From Prostheceraeus crozeri (Eukaryota > Platyhelminthes > Polycladida > Euryleptidae): a DNA stretch of 64,000 nt. The notes beneath the pieces are model-generated. The model was not told the origin of the DNA. It saw only the letters and a program-made list of their open reading frames with translations, and searched no databases. The stretch spans positions 1 to 64,000 of the forward strand of contig CAJQUW010013623.1 of NCBI GenBank assembly GCA_907163375.1, in the 5' to 3' direction. Made by a program: the position numbers and the translations under genes. Shown in pieces: positions 21,401-33,759 of the stretch (within the stretch, counting starts at the first letter, position 1; the number at the start of each line of letters is the position of its first letter).

Positions 21401-24400
21401 CACGCTACCTAGTATCCCTAGACACCGTCTCACTCCCTCATGCTGTTTAGACCCCCACACATAGTCACATCACTGTGTGATCGCATCTCACTGTCCCCAG
21501 TGTTCTAGAACGCCCCAGATCCCTCTGCTACAGTAACTTCATACATCGTAGGAATGTGACCTCCCAGACTCTAACCGTAGTCTCTCGCAAGTCAATAATA
21601 TCCTGTGACCCCTCATTGCTTATCGCTATCTAGAAACAACTGTCCATTTGATACTTCAAGAGAGAGACACAAATCACTCCCTACTATGTCATACCAGACA
21701 TCTCCCAACATGTCCTGCCACCATAGTGTTGAGAAGAAATTATGTAACTGTGCTCATGTCCATAGTTCGTACTGATCCTTGAAGTGTTGTAAACCCCACA
21801 GTCGTAGCCTAACGCACCCATACCCCGTCTCATCTCAGACCCACAAATGTATCGTGAAGCTTCACACGCTGATCATAGCATATCCCTAGACTCTGCCTAG
21901 TTAACTCTTGTTGTGTGTTTCCGTATCACCACAAGTCTATTCCAGTAAGAATTATGTGTCTCTACCATACACATCCTCAACCCTCCGTGTAGACACTATC
22001 CTGATACCTGTCCCACCGCTACATTCTGTAAACCTATGTACTATGTGACCCGTCACCATATGTTAGACTCTCGTCCCTCGCAGTCTTCAACATAAAGATG
22101 TGTGTACAGTGTGATCCAATCTAATCGTGTGTACTCCCACAATGTAGCTGTGTGCCCTCTGCCTATGTATTCCAGTACTGACCGTGAAACGCCATCAATA
22201 CCTCTATCACGCTATCCCGCTCCACTTAACCTATCATGTCCCTGTCCTATAACATCCGATGACCCACTATCCTCCTCACGTGTGCAAAGTGAGCTCCAGC
22301 GCCAATCCACCTCCTCACTGTTCCACTGTGCACTATCTCAACCTGAAGACTATCTCTTCATACTTCGCGTTGCATAGTATGTGTTCTGGAGCGCCTGTGT
22401 CAGTTGATCACATCCCCTTTGTGAGACGTCTTTGATCCTATACTGCATCTATCCTTTCCCAAATTCTTAACTTCCCACGCTGTGTCTTACTCTTGATACC
22501 TCTCACCCGACAGTGTACGTGAGTGGCCCACCAAGCTTGTCTCAACCGAGACTATAGCTGTAGAGTATTATCTGACCACTGATAGATAGTGCCACAGTCA
22601 TACACCTTGTCACTTATCCCACATTTACATAAAACACATACAATCTTACACTCAGTATGTATCTTATGCTGTGACAGTGACGAGAAAGATCTGTTTTGAC
22701 TCTCTATGTTGTCACCCAACCGTCTCATTGACCTACCAGAATGTTGTCCTAATCTCAGTGACATCTAGTCCTGATGTGTGTGTCATCCTGTCAGCGCTCC
22801 CTATATCCCCGTGTACATCACACCCCAGAGAGTAGTTGTCCACCGATCTGACCGCTGTTGTGTCCACTGCATCTAACCTCTCACATCAGTGTATATCGCG
22901 CTGTCGTCTGTGAGACGTGACAATAGCCTCGCTACGTCCTGATCATCCTGTACCGTATCTCAACCTGAGCAAAAAAAGACCGCACACTCACTCTATCACA
23001 GAATACACACCTCTTACACCACCTAGTCCCTCTCTATGTGTTAGTACTAGACTCTCCCAGATTGTCATCTACTGTCATCTCTACTGCGACGTGTCTCTCC
23101 CTACCACGGAGTGTCCCACTACTAACACACTAATTGTGTCCTCTCCTAATCCAGATGTGATGAACCTAACACAAGAGACTACACAGGAAAACACTGACGC
23201 CGCCACCTACCTTAAAGGACAACACGTCCACTTATCGACCTGTATTAGGACAATGAACTGTGACACCGTATCTCCCTAAAGATGTCCCCTCCGTAGTCTA
23301 ATTGACAGTGTCCCTATATGGCTCGTTTAGATGTACAGAGACCATCCGTTGATGTATCGCGGTTCCCTCTATCTACTACCATCTCTACCTCTGCATAGTG
23401 CCACAAGTTGTCCGCTCACACTATCTCAGTACCGCTGCATCTGCACAGCCCTCTATCTCCTCGATGTACCCATCCGTGCTCTATACACTCTGTAGTGCCA
23501 CCTCAACTGAACTGTCAACTACCTCACTAGATATGACTTGCCTACATGATATGACAGTAGTGTGCCTTTCTTTCTATCTTCGTCCAGCTCCGCCTCACGC
23601 CTCAGTATAACACTCCCAGATCTGACTAAAAGTAAAATGACCGCTGTACTAGATCCCCATCCCATCTCCACAAGATCACTAACTTATTGCCCTCCCCCCC
23701 ACCCATTCCTCTCACTATGACCTCGTCCACTCGCCTCTATCATGCCACCCGCTGTGCAGCTAAACTGAACACTCTCCTACAATCTGTGGCAAATACACCC
23801 TCATTATATCTATCAGTCGTCACGATAAGTTACTCACCATCGCACTTACCTCGCGACTCGACTCGACCTCAGTCTTCCTAGACCAATGAGACCCTAAATC
23901 CACCATATGTACTGTCTCGCGAATCTAGTGTACCAGACACTCTCGCATAAGTCTTGGCTGTGTCCACTCTCTTGATTTGCGTTCGTTTTCTCCTCTGCAC
24001 GCACATCTTCGTGCACATCCGCATCACTGTGTGTGTCGCCTCGCCGCTATCTGAGCAGCACAGCCTCACACTTTCTAGTGCGAGTGCTACCTTGCTACCG
24101 ATACACCTTAGAATACCGAACTACCTTGCTACACACAGAGAGAGATATCAGCTCCTACTCCAGATCCCTAGACTCCGCCTAAATGCAGCTCCCTCTAACC
24201 TGCCCCCACTCTGAAAGTTCCTGAAGACTTCGAGAATCACTAACCCTCGTTGAATCGTGTCTCTGTGAAATGTGTGTCTAGATTATCACACCGTACTGTG
24301 TCCAACTCCTCACACTACTGTTATATCTCCCTCACACCCAATTCCCTCGTGTACTTCAGGCACGCTCTGCACTCGCGACGATCGCACGATCCCGCACATG

Positions 24401-24890
24401 AGATCTGGACGTAAGATCCTGTAAGTAAGAGAGGATCAGTCGCCAAAAATCATCAGCAGTATCTCCAACCACTGTCGAACACTGTGCATCCCAGCCCACG
24501 TCGCACATTTAGTCCCAGATCTGTCTCCGCGGCATCTAGAACATAGTGAAGTACCATGTTGTCTGCTCGCTTAGTACGCGCTGAGATAGCTATCCGCACG
24601 TTAGAGCGCTCAAGATGAGAATCCAAGAGATAGATGACCAGCGAGTGTAATCCTCTAGTGCCGCAACCATGCGCCTGTGCTACCATAGTAAATTGGAGTA
24701 CTAAGTAGTGGAGTACGCAAAGAAAAGTAGTCACCCTCGTCTGAGACAGGGACAAGCCACACAAAGTGATACTGAATGTAGTGGAAGATCGCTCAACATG
24801 TGGGTGCGACGAGTATAGCTCGGTCATATGTGTCGCTCCGCGCTCATCGCCGCAAACGCTCTCTCCTCTAGAGGTCGCCTCTTCGCTTGT
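15480..24890. other. Anomalous block B: G-poor and random-like sequence, no genes
   Basis: Two nearly G-free stretches (about 15692-16290, with only about five G, and about 19205-20150) alternate with C-rich but mixed stretches. From about 22 kb to 24.89 kb G becomes more common. Favoured words are CTCT, TGTG, CTAGA and CACTG. The many small open frames, including one of 146 codons on the - strand at 24453-24893, have no recognisable domain and are composition-driven. The right edge is abrupt at about 24890, where BEL/Pao remains start. Its character is like block A. Confidence 0.55.
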
Positions 24891-24899
24891 CAATCACTT

Positions 24900-25330
24900 G
24901 GCTGCCACATAAGAAGGCAAAATCAAGATTGAAAATTTGACACAAATGTCTATCACCTGCATGTCATCACTTATCGAATACTAAGCATAGCAGCGATTTG
25001 AGCCATCAGAGTACGAAGAGATTACGCTGATCCACACAAATTTCGTCCAACTATAATGGTGATTATTACACCCATTCTTGAGATGGCTCACGACACCCGA
25101 ACAAAAGTCCCAGTAGTGATCCATTCCAATGAGAATGTCTACTTCGAGGATTTGAGGCGAAGGTTGCGATCCACAAATGAGCAATCTATATAATAAGAAT
25201 TTGGATGTGAGTTGGGAGAATCTGAGGATTGGACAGATGGAAGGTTTACAAGCCGAAGCGTTAAACATCAACATTTTCATGTTTGCCTATCAGAGTATTG
25301 ACGCGTCCATCATCAAATTTACCTTTTGGA
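24900..25330 (-). mobile_element. BEL/Pao fossil, protease-region piece
   Basis: The - strand reads ...CKPSICPIL...QILEVDILIGMDHYWDFCSGVV, matching the segment 'VDLLIGADYYW' that ends the aspartic-protease (DUF1758-type) region of BEL/Pao LTR retrotransposons. It lies in the same orientation as the gag/protease remains at 26979-28660, with the purine-rich block C between them. No reverse transcriptase or integrase follows on its far side, where block B begins. Broken and incomplete. Confidence 0.7.
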
Positions 25331-25339
25331 GGGAAGAGT

Positions 25340-26975
25340 AGAACAATCTAGGAGTAAAGAAAGAAAACAGAGAAATTACCAGAAAAGAAGATAAAGTTGA
25401 GTTAGATAAGAGGGAGGAGCAAGACCACCAATAAGAATAGTTAAAGAGAAGAGAAACAGGTAGAAGATGTTAGAAGAAGAAGAAAAGATAGAAAAGAAGG
25501 AGAAAGCAGTAGCGCAGTAGCTGCAAGCGAGATAGAGAAGAAAAGAAAAAAATAGAGGGTATAGAAGAGGAGAGAGTAAGCACAACGAGAGAAGAGAGAG
25601 GAGGACAGAAGAGAGGTACAACAAAAGGTAAAAGATGAGAGTTATATAAACAGTGAGCACAATGAGAGGAAGGAGGAGAGGCGAGAGAAGAGGCAAGATA
25701 GAGAAAACGAAATCAAGAGAGAGATCAGTAATAGGATCGTAAAGAAGCAATAGGCTGAGAGTGAAAAGAGTAATAAGAGGAAAGTAGCGATAGAGGCGAG
25801 AAAAGTCAGACGAAAGAATGAGGAGACGAGAAGAGTAGACCAAGAGCGCATATAGTTAGCAGAGAAGCAGAAGAGAGAAGTAAGAAAAAGAAGAGATAAA
25901 GCAACAGGAAAGAGAGAGCTAATAGAAAGAAGAAAAGAGAACGACCAAGCAGGAAATAATACCAGAGCAGGCAAGAAAGAAGAGAGGAATAAACTAACTT
26001 GGAGAAAGATGCATAGTAAAGATAGCAATAGGAGAGTAGAATATTTAAGAGAGATCAAGAAAGTAAGGAGATCCAAAGAGAATAAGAAACAAAAGAGTAA
26101 AGTGGAGAGAGAAAGGAGTATTACAGAGAATAGTAGAGATTATACAAAGGTTAAGAAAGAAGTCCAGTTAGGAGTAAGGAGCCCAGGAGACTCGCAGAGC
26201 CTAATTAGAAGAAGCGAGTCAGGCACGAGTTAAGTCAAGATTGTTATGAAGTTCCCGCGGATCTGAAAGGACGGCCGAGTAAGAGAGGGAGAGAGTAGAG
26301 TTCTCGGGATAGATCGAAATTTGGGAGTTTTTTGAAGAGGAGGTATATTAGTTGACATGAGTTTTTGAGAGGACGTTTGTCAGATTAGTTGAGTTTGGGA
26401 ATTGGCTATTAAGTTTTCATGGTAGTTTATAAAGTTAGCGTAGGAGTGATTAGAGTCGATGGGAAGCGAGAGTTAGAGTTATAAAGTAGCAGTTTAGCGT
26501 GTTAGACTAGAGAGTGTAGATAGTTGAGAATCTGGTTTTAGACAGTCTAAAGAGTTAAATGTGGACTCGGGGGTGAAGTAGTTGAGAGTGAGTAGGCTTA
26601 GTGGGTGAAGTTCATGTTTCCTTAGTGGACGAAAGAGTAAGGAGCGATGAGTGACAGATAGTAGCAGAGAATAGGGTTAGAAAGGCATGATGAACATGGA
26701 GGACGGGAGTAATGGCACTAGAGAAGTGGATAAGAGAGGGGATAGACGAGTTGTATAGTAGGGAGAATGTTTAGTAGGCTGATTGGAGAGTGGAATTCAA
26801 GCCTAGCGCTTAGGTGTAAGAGCGTGATGTAATGTAGGGTAGACAGAAGAGAGCTGACGACAGTGGTGGAGGAAGGTGCTTAGAAAACTGAGTTAGTAGA
26901 AGAGGAGAGAGAGTGTGAGCATTAGGAGTACTACGACGTGAGTTCATAGTGACATTCCGCCGAGAGAGGTGGATG
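25340..26975. other. Anomalous block C: purine-rich on +, inside BEL/Pao remains
   Basis: From about 25340 to 26250 the + strand is almost entirely A and G (the - strand is C/T-rich and G-poor). From 26250 to 26975 T increases. Open frames on the - strand here (for example 25376-25843 and 25642-26076) encode only leucine and serine-rich low-complexity strings and are not genes. Both edges adjoin BEL/Pao sequence. Viewed on the - strand, the depletion of G matches blocks A and B. Confidence 0.55.
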
Positions 26976-26978
26976 AGT

Positions 26979-28660
26979 TTAGTTCATAAAACTCGACATC
27001 TTTAAAAATCTGCAACCACTTATATCAAGATTCAATTTTTGTGATAAAGACTCGTTTATGAAAGTAAGATGGGAGCCTAAATCTAAAAGCACATTGGCTT
27101 TTGTTCTCTGTGAACCAGTTGCGTCTGAAACAAGGAATTCGCCTTGTTGCAAAATATTACACGTGGGAGGTTGAGAAGAAATCGATTGTACTGATGCTAC
27201 AGCATGTTCAGCTTCTTGAGAATTGACATTGTTGCTCAATGTAGAGGCATAATGACGAACTTCTGACAGTCTTGACGCTTCATTTGAACTTGTTGGTAGG
27301 TCGCTTCTTGATTTCTGTAGACTAGTTCTTGGCTGTTGAGAATTTGTACACAATAAGAAATTATGCTTGAAGGATCCACAATGCTTGCATTTTACACGAT
27401 AAGAGCAATTTTGTTTTGAATGGTCACTTTTGAAGCACAAGAAACAGAGACCTCTACTCTATGAGGCATTAAGTCTTTCGTCAATTGTACAATGTTTGGT
27501 GCACTGAACGGAATAATGATCCTTGGAATCACAGAAGGCACAGAATTTCAACTTGACATGCTTTAATTTATCTAGTGCGTGAACTTTTCGAGATGAGCTT
27601 TGCACATTATTTGGTAGTGAAAAGAAAGTGCCTTCTTGAATTGCATCAGTGTGCTGAGTGCCATCTGAGAAAGAGCAAGCTTCTCCACAAGTAACATGCG
27701 TTTTGAGAAACGAAATTAATTCAGAAATTAGCCATTGGTTTGAAGATGAAAAAGATTTAACGCATTGAATTCTTAAATCTTCTGGCAAGTTTGACAAAAT
27801 TTGAGGAGCCAAGAAGCAACTGTGATCATCAACATTGATTGAATGATTTTCCAAAGATCGGACTTTTATGATAAGATGATCGAGAAAGCTTCTGATGCTA
27901 GCAACGTCATTGGTACATTTCTTCATTTGAGTTATAGACTGGAACAAATTGTACACTAGACGTTTTGAATGACCATATCTTTCAGTGAGAAGTTGTTTTG
28001 CCAAAGAATAAATAGTTAGCTGGTGTGATTACCATTCCACTTACAACATTTTTTTGCTTCACCTTTTAGCAATGATACTAAATAGCTCAACTTCGAAGCG
28101 TCAGAAAGATCAAGTGTTTCTATCTATGCATGTAGTGAACATGGACCAGAATTGGTCAAAGTTTTCGATGGAGCCGTAGAATGGCTCAATTGAAATTTTC
28201 GGAAGGCTAACGCACTTGCTAGACTTGGGTTGAGAAGAGATTGAAACTGAATTCTCTAAATGACAATCGATTTTTGCGACTATCGTTTCACATGAATCAT
28301 TAAATTCATCTGCGGATACGATTTCCTCAATGCAAGTTTCGTCGGAATACGCAGAATTAAGCAGTTATTTAACCTCCGAAAGCTTGGAATTTAGCCCTAT
28401 TTTGATGGCTTTTAAACGATAATCAGCGACAGATGAACAATCAGAAACCTCTGTTCTCCACTTATCAAGTACACGAGAGCTAAGAGTAAGGTACCTGTTG
28501 AGACTAGTCATAACGAGAGAAGTACAGGGAATATTAGCGAAAATACAGGTAACCTAGCTACTACTTAACCTATCGACAGCAAATCCAGAAGGACTTTTGA
28601 GCGAATGATCAGACAGATAAAAAATCTTACCGGATAAGCAGGAATTGAGAAGGCTGATTA
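26979..28660 (-). mobile_element. BEL/Pao LTR retrotransposon fossil: gag and start of protease
   Basis: On the - strand, from high to low coordinates, there is a DUF1759-type gag motif (PKISIEPFYGSIENFDQFW near 28150), a helical gag segment (MAKQLLTERYGHSKRLV... at 27459-28004), zinc-knuckle cysteine/histidine patterns (CAFCDSKDHYSVQC and CFKSDHSKQNC...CKHCGSFKHNFLLC) and an aspartic-protease start (NVLLDLGSHLTFINESLSQKL). These identify a BEL/Pao element. It is broken by a few changes and cut off at about 26979 by block C. No pol domains beyond protease remain. It probably inserted near or in the host ligase gene, since it lies about 1.1 kb from a LIG1 exon. Confidence 0.85.
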
Positions 28661-28680
28661 GTTCCCGGGTCGCGGCACCA
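28661..28680 (-). other. Primer-binding site of the BEL/Pao element
   Basis: The - strand reads TGGTGCCGCGACCCGGGAAC, a tRNA 3'-end complement beginning with the TGG that pairs with CCA. It is three bases from the LTR edge at 28684 and just before gag, exactly where a retrotransposon primer-binding site belongs. The tRNA species was not assigned. Confidence 0.75.
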
Positions 28681-28683
28681 TAT

Positions 28684-29400
28684 TGTGAAAGCTACTGGGA
28701 GAGCTTCTAGCTTGATTTTATTTCCAACCGATATACAATTTGATTATGTATTTATAAAAAGACTACGATCATTACAGTTTTGAATTCATAGTTTCATGAC
28801 CTATACAACGTAACACTTTACCTACATGTATATCAAGAGTCATAGAGATGTCAAAGTATTAGACCATTGAGTCCATCGAATATATGGAGATCTCCATGGC
28901 ATTTGACAGCAACACCTACATGAACATCCTGTCTTCTTTATATGACCACGGAAAGACATGTAACTCAGGAATCTAACTCAGTCAATAGGTGACTTAACAA
29001 TTCATATTCTCTTATAATACATGCGCTAACATGTACTTAGGCGTAGATAATAAATTCAAGCAACTTGAGCTGGCGTAGACCGTTTAGTGACCATGCACAA
29101 TTGCACATGTATATGTTCATTATGCACTTGTGTAAGTATTGATGAAGACAATCCTCTAAAGTGATTATTGATTGAGTTGATGTTCAGTATTGCATCAATA
29201 TTAAATGGTGAAAGAAGACAACAATATGCTTGTCATTGTTCTCGTTGTATGTGGGCGTCTCGTCACATGTAGTGTTACCTAATACATTCTTGAATCTATT
29301 GGTCTAAGTCATAAGATATTTAAATGAAAAGCGACATGTCTTGATGTACACTGACATGATGATGTAATGACAAATATTTCAGGTGGCGATACACTAATTT
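28684..29400 (-). repeat. Single LTR (5' LTR) of the BEL/Pao element, outer edge not located
   Basis: The inner edge is at 28684, where the - strand LTR ends in CA (TG on +) next to the primer-binding site. The outer edge is approximate: no target duplication could be recognised and no second LTR copy was found in the window. The opposite LTR would have been beyond the protease side, where blocks C and B now lie. Confidence 0.5.
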
Positions 29401-29781
29401 TTAGTTTTTAAGTGAATGCTGAGGATTTGTATACATACTTTTTAAAATCATCAAATCTATCTTATCTTTGTTTTATTTCGTTTTACAACCATCAAAGTAA
29501 TTTTCTACTGAATGATAATAATAAAGCATCTCATTAGCTCCTCCAATCGCTGCAAATAGAAAATAATTTAAAGAAAAAATTTTTACCGAAAGAACACCAA
29601 AGTGACAAGAAACTTGTAATTCCGTAAACTTGGGTTCCCTGACAACAATATCGAACATATTGTTGATGTTTCTTTTTAATAGTGTGCAAACTGAGGTGTA
29701 GTATACTGCACATCACTGAAAACGTTAGATAAGACTATTGCTAGCCAGCGCTTTTGCCTGATACATGAAAATTCCACTCAC

Positions 29782-29979
29782 CAGTCCAAGGGCTGCTTTA
29801 TGAGCTGGAGAGATGCTCAGATCAGCTGCTTTCACTTCCCAGACGATAGATGCCTCGAACCAATGATCAGGCTCCAAGCTAGAATCATATCGGTAATATG
29901 GCTTTGGTCTGGAAATAACGTGGTCAGTCAACACCTTTGAATGGTTCTCCAAATCTTCATCCTTGAATCCTGTGCCGAT
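29782..29979 (-). CDS. LIG1: DNA ligase I exon ([11 protein letters not shown]...KAALGL)
   Basis: A 198-base exon, 66 codons, in phase 0 at both ends. It is preceded on the - strand by TTAACAG (acceptor) and followed by GTGAGT (donor). It encodes [11 protein letters not shown], then [14 protein letters not shown] and [21 protein letters not shown]. This is the OB-fold part of ATP-dependent DNA ligase I just before motif VI, nearly identical in pattern to animal LIG1 ('LGTGFSDEELEEH...[22 protein letters not shown]'). LIG1 seals Okazaki fragments in the nucleus. It follows the exon at 54645-54797 with a 24.7 kb intron between. The next exon (DPEKGISLRFPRF-like) was not found in the window; the frame beyond the donor is intronic. 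Confidence 0.92.
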
Positions 29980-29982
29980 CTG

Positions 29983-30700
29983 TTAATGAGGAAAATGATG
30001 TTAGCTTACATATAAATGCACAGATTTTCATCAACTTGACTACTTAATTACCGTATACAGCGCTGATTATCTGGAGGTCGAAAAAACACCAGAGAACGCA
30101 GTCATTTTTAATATTTTCAATTACAACAAGTCGATATTCATTATTTCATTGTTATGATTTATCATGAACATTTTAATCAGAGCCATTTGTAGCCTGCTGA
30201 AGTTATTGAATTTGAAAATTATATGTAAAACTTCAATTGCCATTAGAAGTATTTAGTTGTTGGAGTCTCTTCAGAATATTTTGTCTCCATGATTACAAAA
30301 TCATGGATAGCAAACTAAAATTATCAGACAAGTCATGCATTAATTGGAAATAAACACCGTGAAATATGTGCATTCTGACTCTCTGCTATTGAGAGTAATT
30401 TATGCAGAATGCAAATAACTCCCTAGATAAATCGGATCGTGTTGTGATCAATTAAGGCAGCACATGAAACTATTGGCTAGGGTGAGAAATGTGTGAAAAA
30501 GCATCATTCATTGACTGGCTATCTGATGCATATTTCTTGCTTTTTAGAAGTGCTACAAAATGAAAAACATGTGTTTTATGCCATAATTCAGTAACTTCTA
30601 CCATTCTATGAATAGAAACATGTCAATAATTGACCGATTTCATCATGTAATCAATCTGATTCCGGTGTTTAAGTGACTCAATCTGATTCCAGCATGAAGA
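29983..30700. other. LIG1 intron, no feature recognised
   Basis: AT-rich intronic DNA between the LIG1 exon and the SINE at 30706. No repeat, coding match or RNA gene was recognised. Confidence 0.5.
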
Positions 30701-30705
30701 ATCGT

Positions 30706-30868
30706 AGGGGTTTCCGTGGCACAGTGGTCATAAAATTGGTCTGGCGATTTTTTGGTCCGGAGGTCGAGCCCCGAAGTTGTCTTTGGAAGTCGTAAAGAGG
30801 GGCATCCGAACCAAGAGATCAAAACGCTCAAGATTAAATTCTGACTCTTGTCAGCACCGTCCGAATCG
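30706..30868 (+). mobile_element. tRNA-derived SINE, copy 1
   Basis: The head has RNA polymerase III box A TGGCACAGTGGT (30717-30728) and box B GGTCGAGCCCC (30762-30772). It is followed by a body with CTTTGGAAGTCGTAAAG and a tail segment ATTAAATTCTGACTCTTGTC. The same order and spacing recur at 45755-45926 in inverse orientation, which establishes a dispersed family. It inserted in the large LIG1 intron, antisense to the gene. Confidence 0.8.
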
Positions 30869-30869
30869 C

Positions 30870-33220
30870 AAATCGCAATTATTTCACTTTAAGATGATAA
30901 TCAAGGACACGGAAATACATTAAAATCATAGACAAGTTATGGAACATCAACAAATATTGTTGCCTGATTAACACATCGTTCGCAACCAACAGAAATGATA
31001 TATTAAATAGTCTTCACTCAGCTTGATTTAGCATTTGTCGAAGTATGAAAGTCTACATCGGATGTGATAGCAAGTGCCGTCACGCGATAGTATTTTCAAA
31101 ACCTGTTGGTTCGCATTGCAGTTGATTACTTCACATTATTAATATACCCTCGAGATATATAGTCAACATTCATCATGTAACAATTCAGCATTATTAATTA
31201 TGATATGTACATGTTGAATGATGTCATGTTGTGTAATACTGAATCCCTATAAAGTGAGCCTTGTGAGTACATGACTACATGAGTTTGATATGGAATAAAT
31301 TGTTCGAAAGTTCCACTCGAAAGTAGGGCTAAACACAAGCCGCACAGCTCGGTGCAAAAAAGATGCCCTGAAGCACTTATTAAAAGGCGAAATGAAACTT
31401 GTTTTGCGTTCTAGATTTTCATGTGATCGTAAATCAAACTTCAAATTCTTGAAGGCAAACATGAAGTCTTCTTTTTTCCTAATAAATGTCCACATTCTCT
31501 AGAATTCTGTGCAAATCTCATGGATCATCAGGAAAATTCAAATCGCGCTAAATAGAAGCAGACTTACATAGGCTTCCTTTAATTTTAATTTCTAATACTT
31601 GCAAGTGACTCTCATCATAATATTTTAGCTGTACATCTGTGTGTGACAGTTCTAATTGTTTGAAACTTGATGAAAACAGATATTATATAGATATGCAACA
31701 AAAAGGGGTAAAAATTACAATGACTAATTTACTAAATTAATGGCGGACGAGACGTCGGATTTTTAATTAGCTCTTTCAAAATATTAATAACAACGCAGAG
31801 TTTATTTTTGATTCATTTTTCAAAATACTTGAGCACATCAGGAAAGGTAGAAAGATTCGAAGCAATGTCACCGCTCCTACGAATTGCTGTGCATGAAAGT
31901 CAACATCTACACATTACTCGGTTTCAAACAGTCTCTCTGTGATGTAGCAATGTCACCGCATGCCGAAAACATATTTCGAACGGATAGCTGGTCGCTTATG
32001 CCTTAGCAAGAGGAGCAAGAGGAGCAAGAGCAGGGTACGCAGTATTTACAAAGAGATTCCGAAAATCTTTGAGGTCACGGGGATTGAGATTTAGTGGTCT
32101 GAAAGGATGTATAATGAACTTAAATTGTCTAATTTTCGTCACTTCTTTCACATTTCCTTTCCAACAAAATACATCGGCTATTTCATGATGCAGTCGCGAT
32201 TTTTTTAAAAGGCCTCACTTTCATTAAATAGATAAATATAATTGGACAATATTCTCCAACTTGGATTAATTGTGCTGCATGCTTAAAGTGTTCCCCTCCG
32301 ATTTGCTGAGACTAAGATATAAGATAGAATGAATTTAATTGTATTTGAATATATGCAGTAAAATATCAACTGGATCGAAATTCACACATGCCGCAGATGA
32401 ACTAGCAAATGACTAGCAAAATGCATTGTTTCACTAATCAGCAGGAGGTTCAATTTTCATCTACGACTGTCATCCCTATTGTTAAATACTGATCCCAAGA
32501 ATATTTCACCGTTGATGTGCTATTAAATTCACTAACTTTCTTAACTACGAAATGGAATTGATGCAAATAGTTGCCAACTTATTCGCACTTGATCATTATT
32601 CGGATTAGTGTATTCGATGAGAGTGATATATTCTTCTTTAGTGATATATGTATTCATAGCATGATCAGAACAACGCATATATATTCGCATATTCCATAAT
32701 GTCTCTATTGAATGCTATATGGTAATTTAATGAAGAAAACCCGACAAATTCGGTTTGATTAAAATGATATTTTACACAAAATCCATCGATATGCAATCAT
32801 CTCAGGCAACAAATAAGCCAGGAAATCTCGCTTTAAGTAATTACAAGAACTTGTGAAAAACGCAAATTCACGGAATTATCTCTTCGAGGAATATGAAAAG
32901 TAGCATCATAGCCCGCTATTTCAGTCAACAAACTCGTGACTTGTAAAAGTAGAATAAAAAAGAGAGAAAAGTAATAGTAGAGTCAATCATTTCTAATGAT
33001 TATCGAATGTGGAGAATAGGAATAGTTCATGAAATTATAAAACGACACAACTTCCTCATCGTATGTCTAGTACACCAAGAGAAGATACGAATTACTAAAC
33101 GTAATTCAACGACACGATTTCTTTTTTTTGCACCAAGTAACAAGCTGTGATCGTTGGACAACAAACAGCCTCGTTTTTCCGGTCGTTGTTAAGCTTACTT
33201 CTCATAACTTAGCACTGATT
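30870..33220. other. LIG1 intron, no feature recognised
   Basis: AT-rich, no gene supported. A minor GGAGCAAGA direct repeat is present near 32008-32030. The short open frames have no recognisable domain. Confidence 0.45.
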
Positions 33221-33332
33221 GATTGGTTGAGGTGTTGGACGCAGCAGACTCTACCCGGCTTTAATTATTAAATAAACTGCTAAGATTTCAGAGAACCACT
33301 TCGCCAGGACCCATGCCTGGACATAGAACAGG

Positions 33333-33752
33333 CAGATGTCTCAGACTTGAATAATTCAAGCATGAAAATTCCTTGGGAATCGTAGACGCTTTGTTTCTCC
33401 ATTCAACGGCTCGTCAGGCTCAGGATGACCAAAACTATCTTAAGATGTCTAACATGCCTTGAACAAACTGAGGGACTGCACAACAGGCTGCTCTGCGTTT
33501 ATTTATTCTGGCTTTGTAGTGCGGTTGATTATCATAGACAGCGGAGTGCCAGTTCGCCTGGGCCTGGAATAGAAAGATGTCCTTAGACTTGAACCATTTA
33601 TGCAAAAAAAGGCAATCCAGATATTTAAAGATAGTATGGCCAGTCCGAGTCGTACTCCCCGGTCCCCACGTCGAACACTTGTAGGGCGAAAGCAGTGTCT
33701 CCGGCTTCCAAGGAATTTTCGCGCTTGAATAGTTTCAGTCTGAAGACATCTT
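33333..33752. repeat. Three-copy dispersed/inverted repeat module
   Basis: A roughly 60-base module starting AGATGTCTCAGACTTGAA and continuing to GAAAATTCCTTGG occurs at 33333-33395 (+). A shorter copy lies at 33574-33618 (+), and an inverted copy at 33688-33752 (-). Copies 1 and 3 form a large inverted pair about 290 bases apart, suggesting a foldback or MITE-like element. CGCCtGG-type words also precede copies 1 and 2. Copies are 70-85 percent alike by eye. Confidence 0.5.
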
Positions 33753-33759
33753 TTTATTA

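Noticed and set aside
24453-24893. 146-codon open frame on the - strand in block B
   Set aside because: No domain, random-like composition shared with the surrounding block, no start or splice support. Long frames are expected by chance in 9 kb of such sequence.
25376-26076. Long leucine/serine-rich frames on the - strand, membrane-protein-like
   Set aside because: They arise from the C/T-rich strand of block C (CTT, CTC, TCT codons). Two overlapping frames look equally hydrophobic, so it is composition, not a gene.
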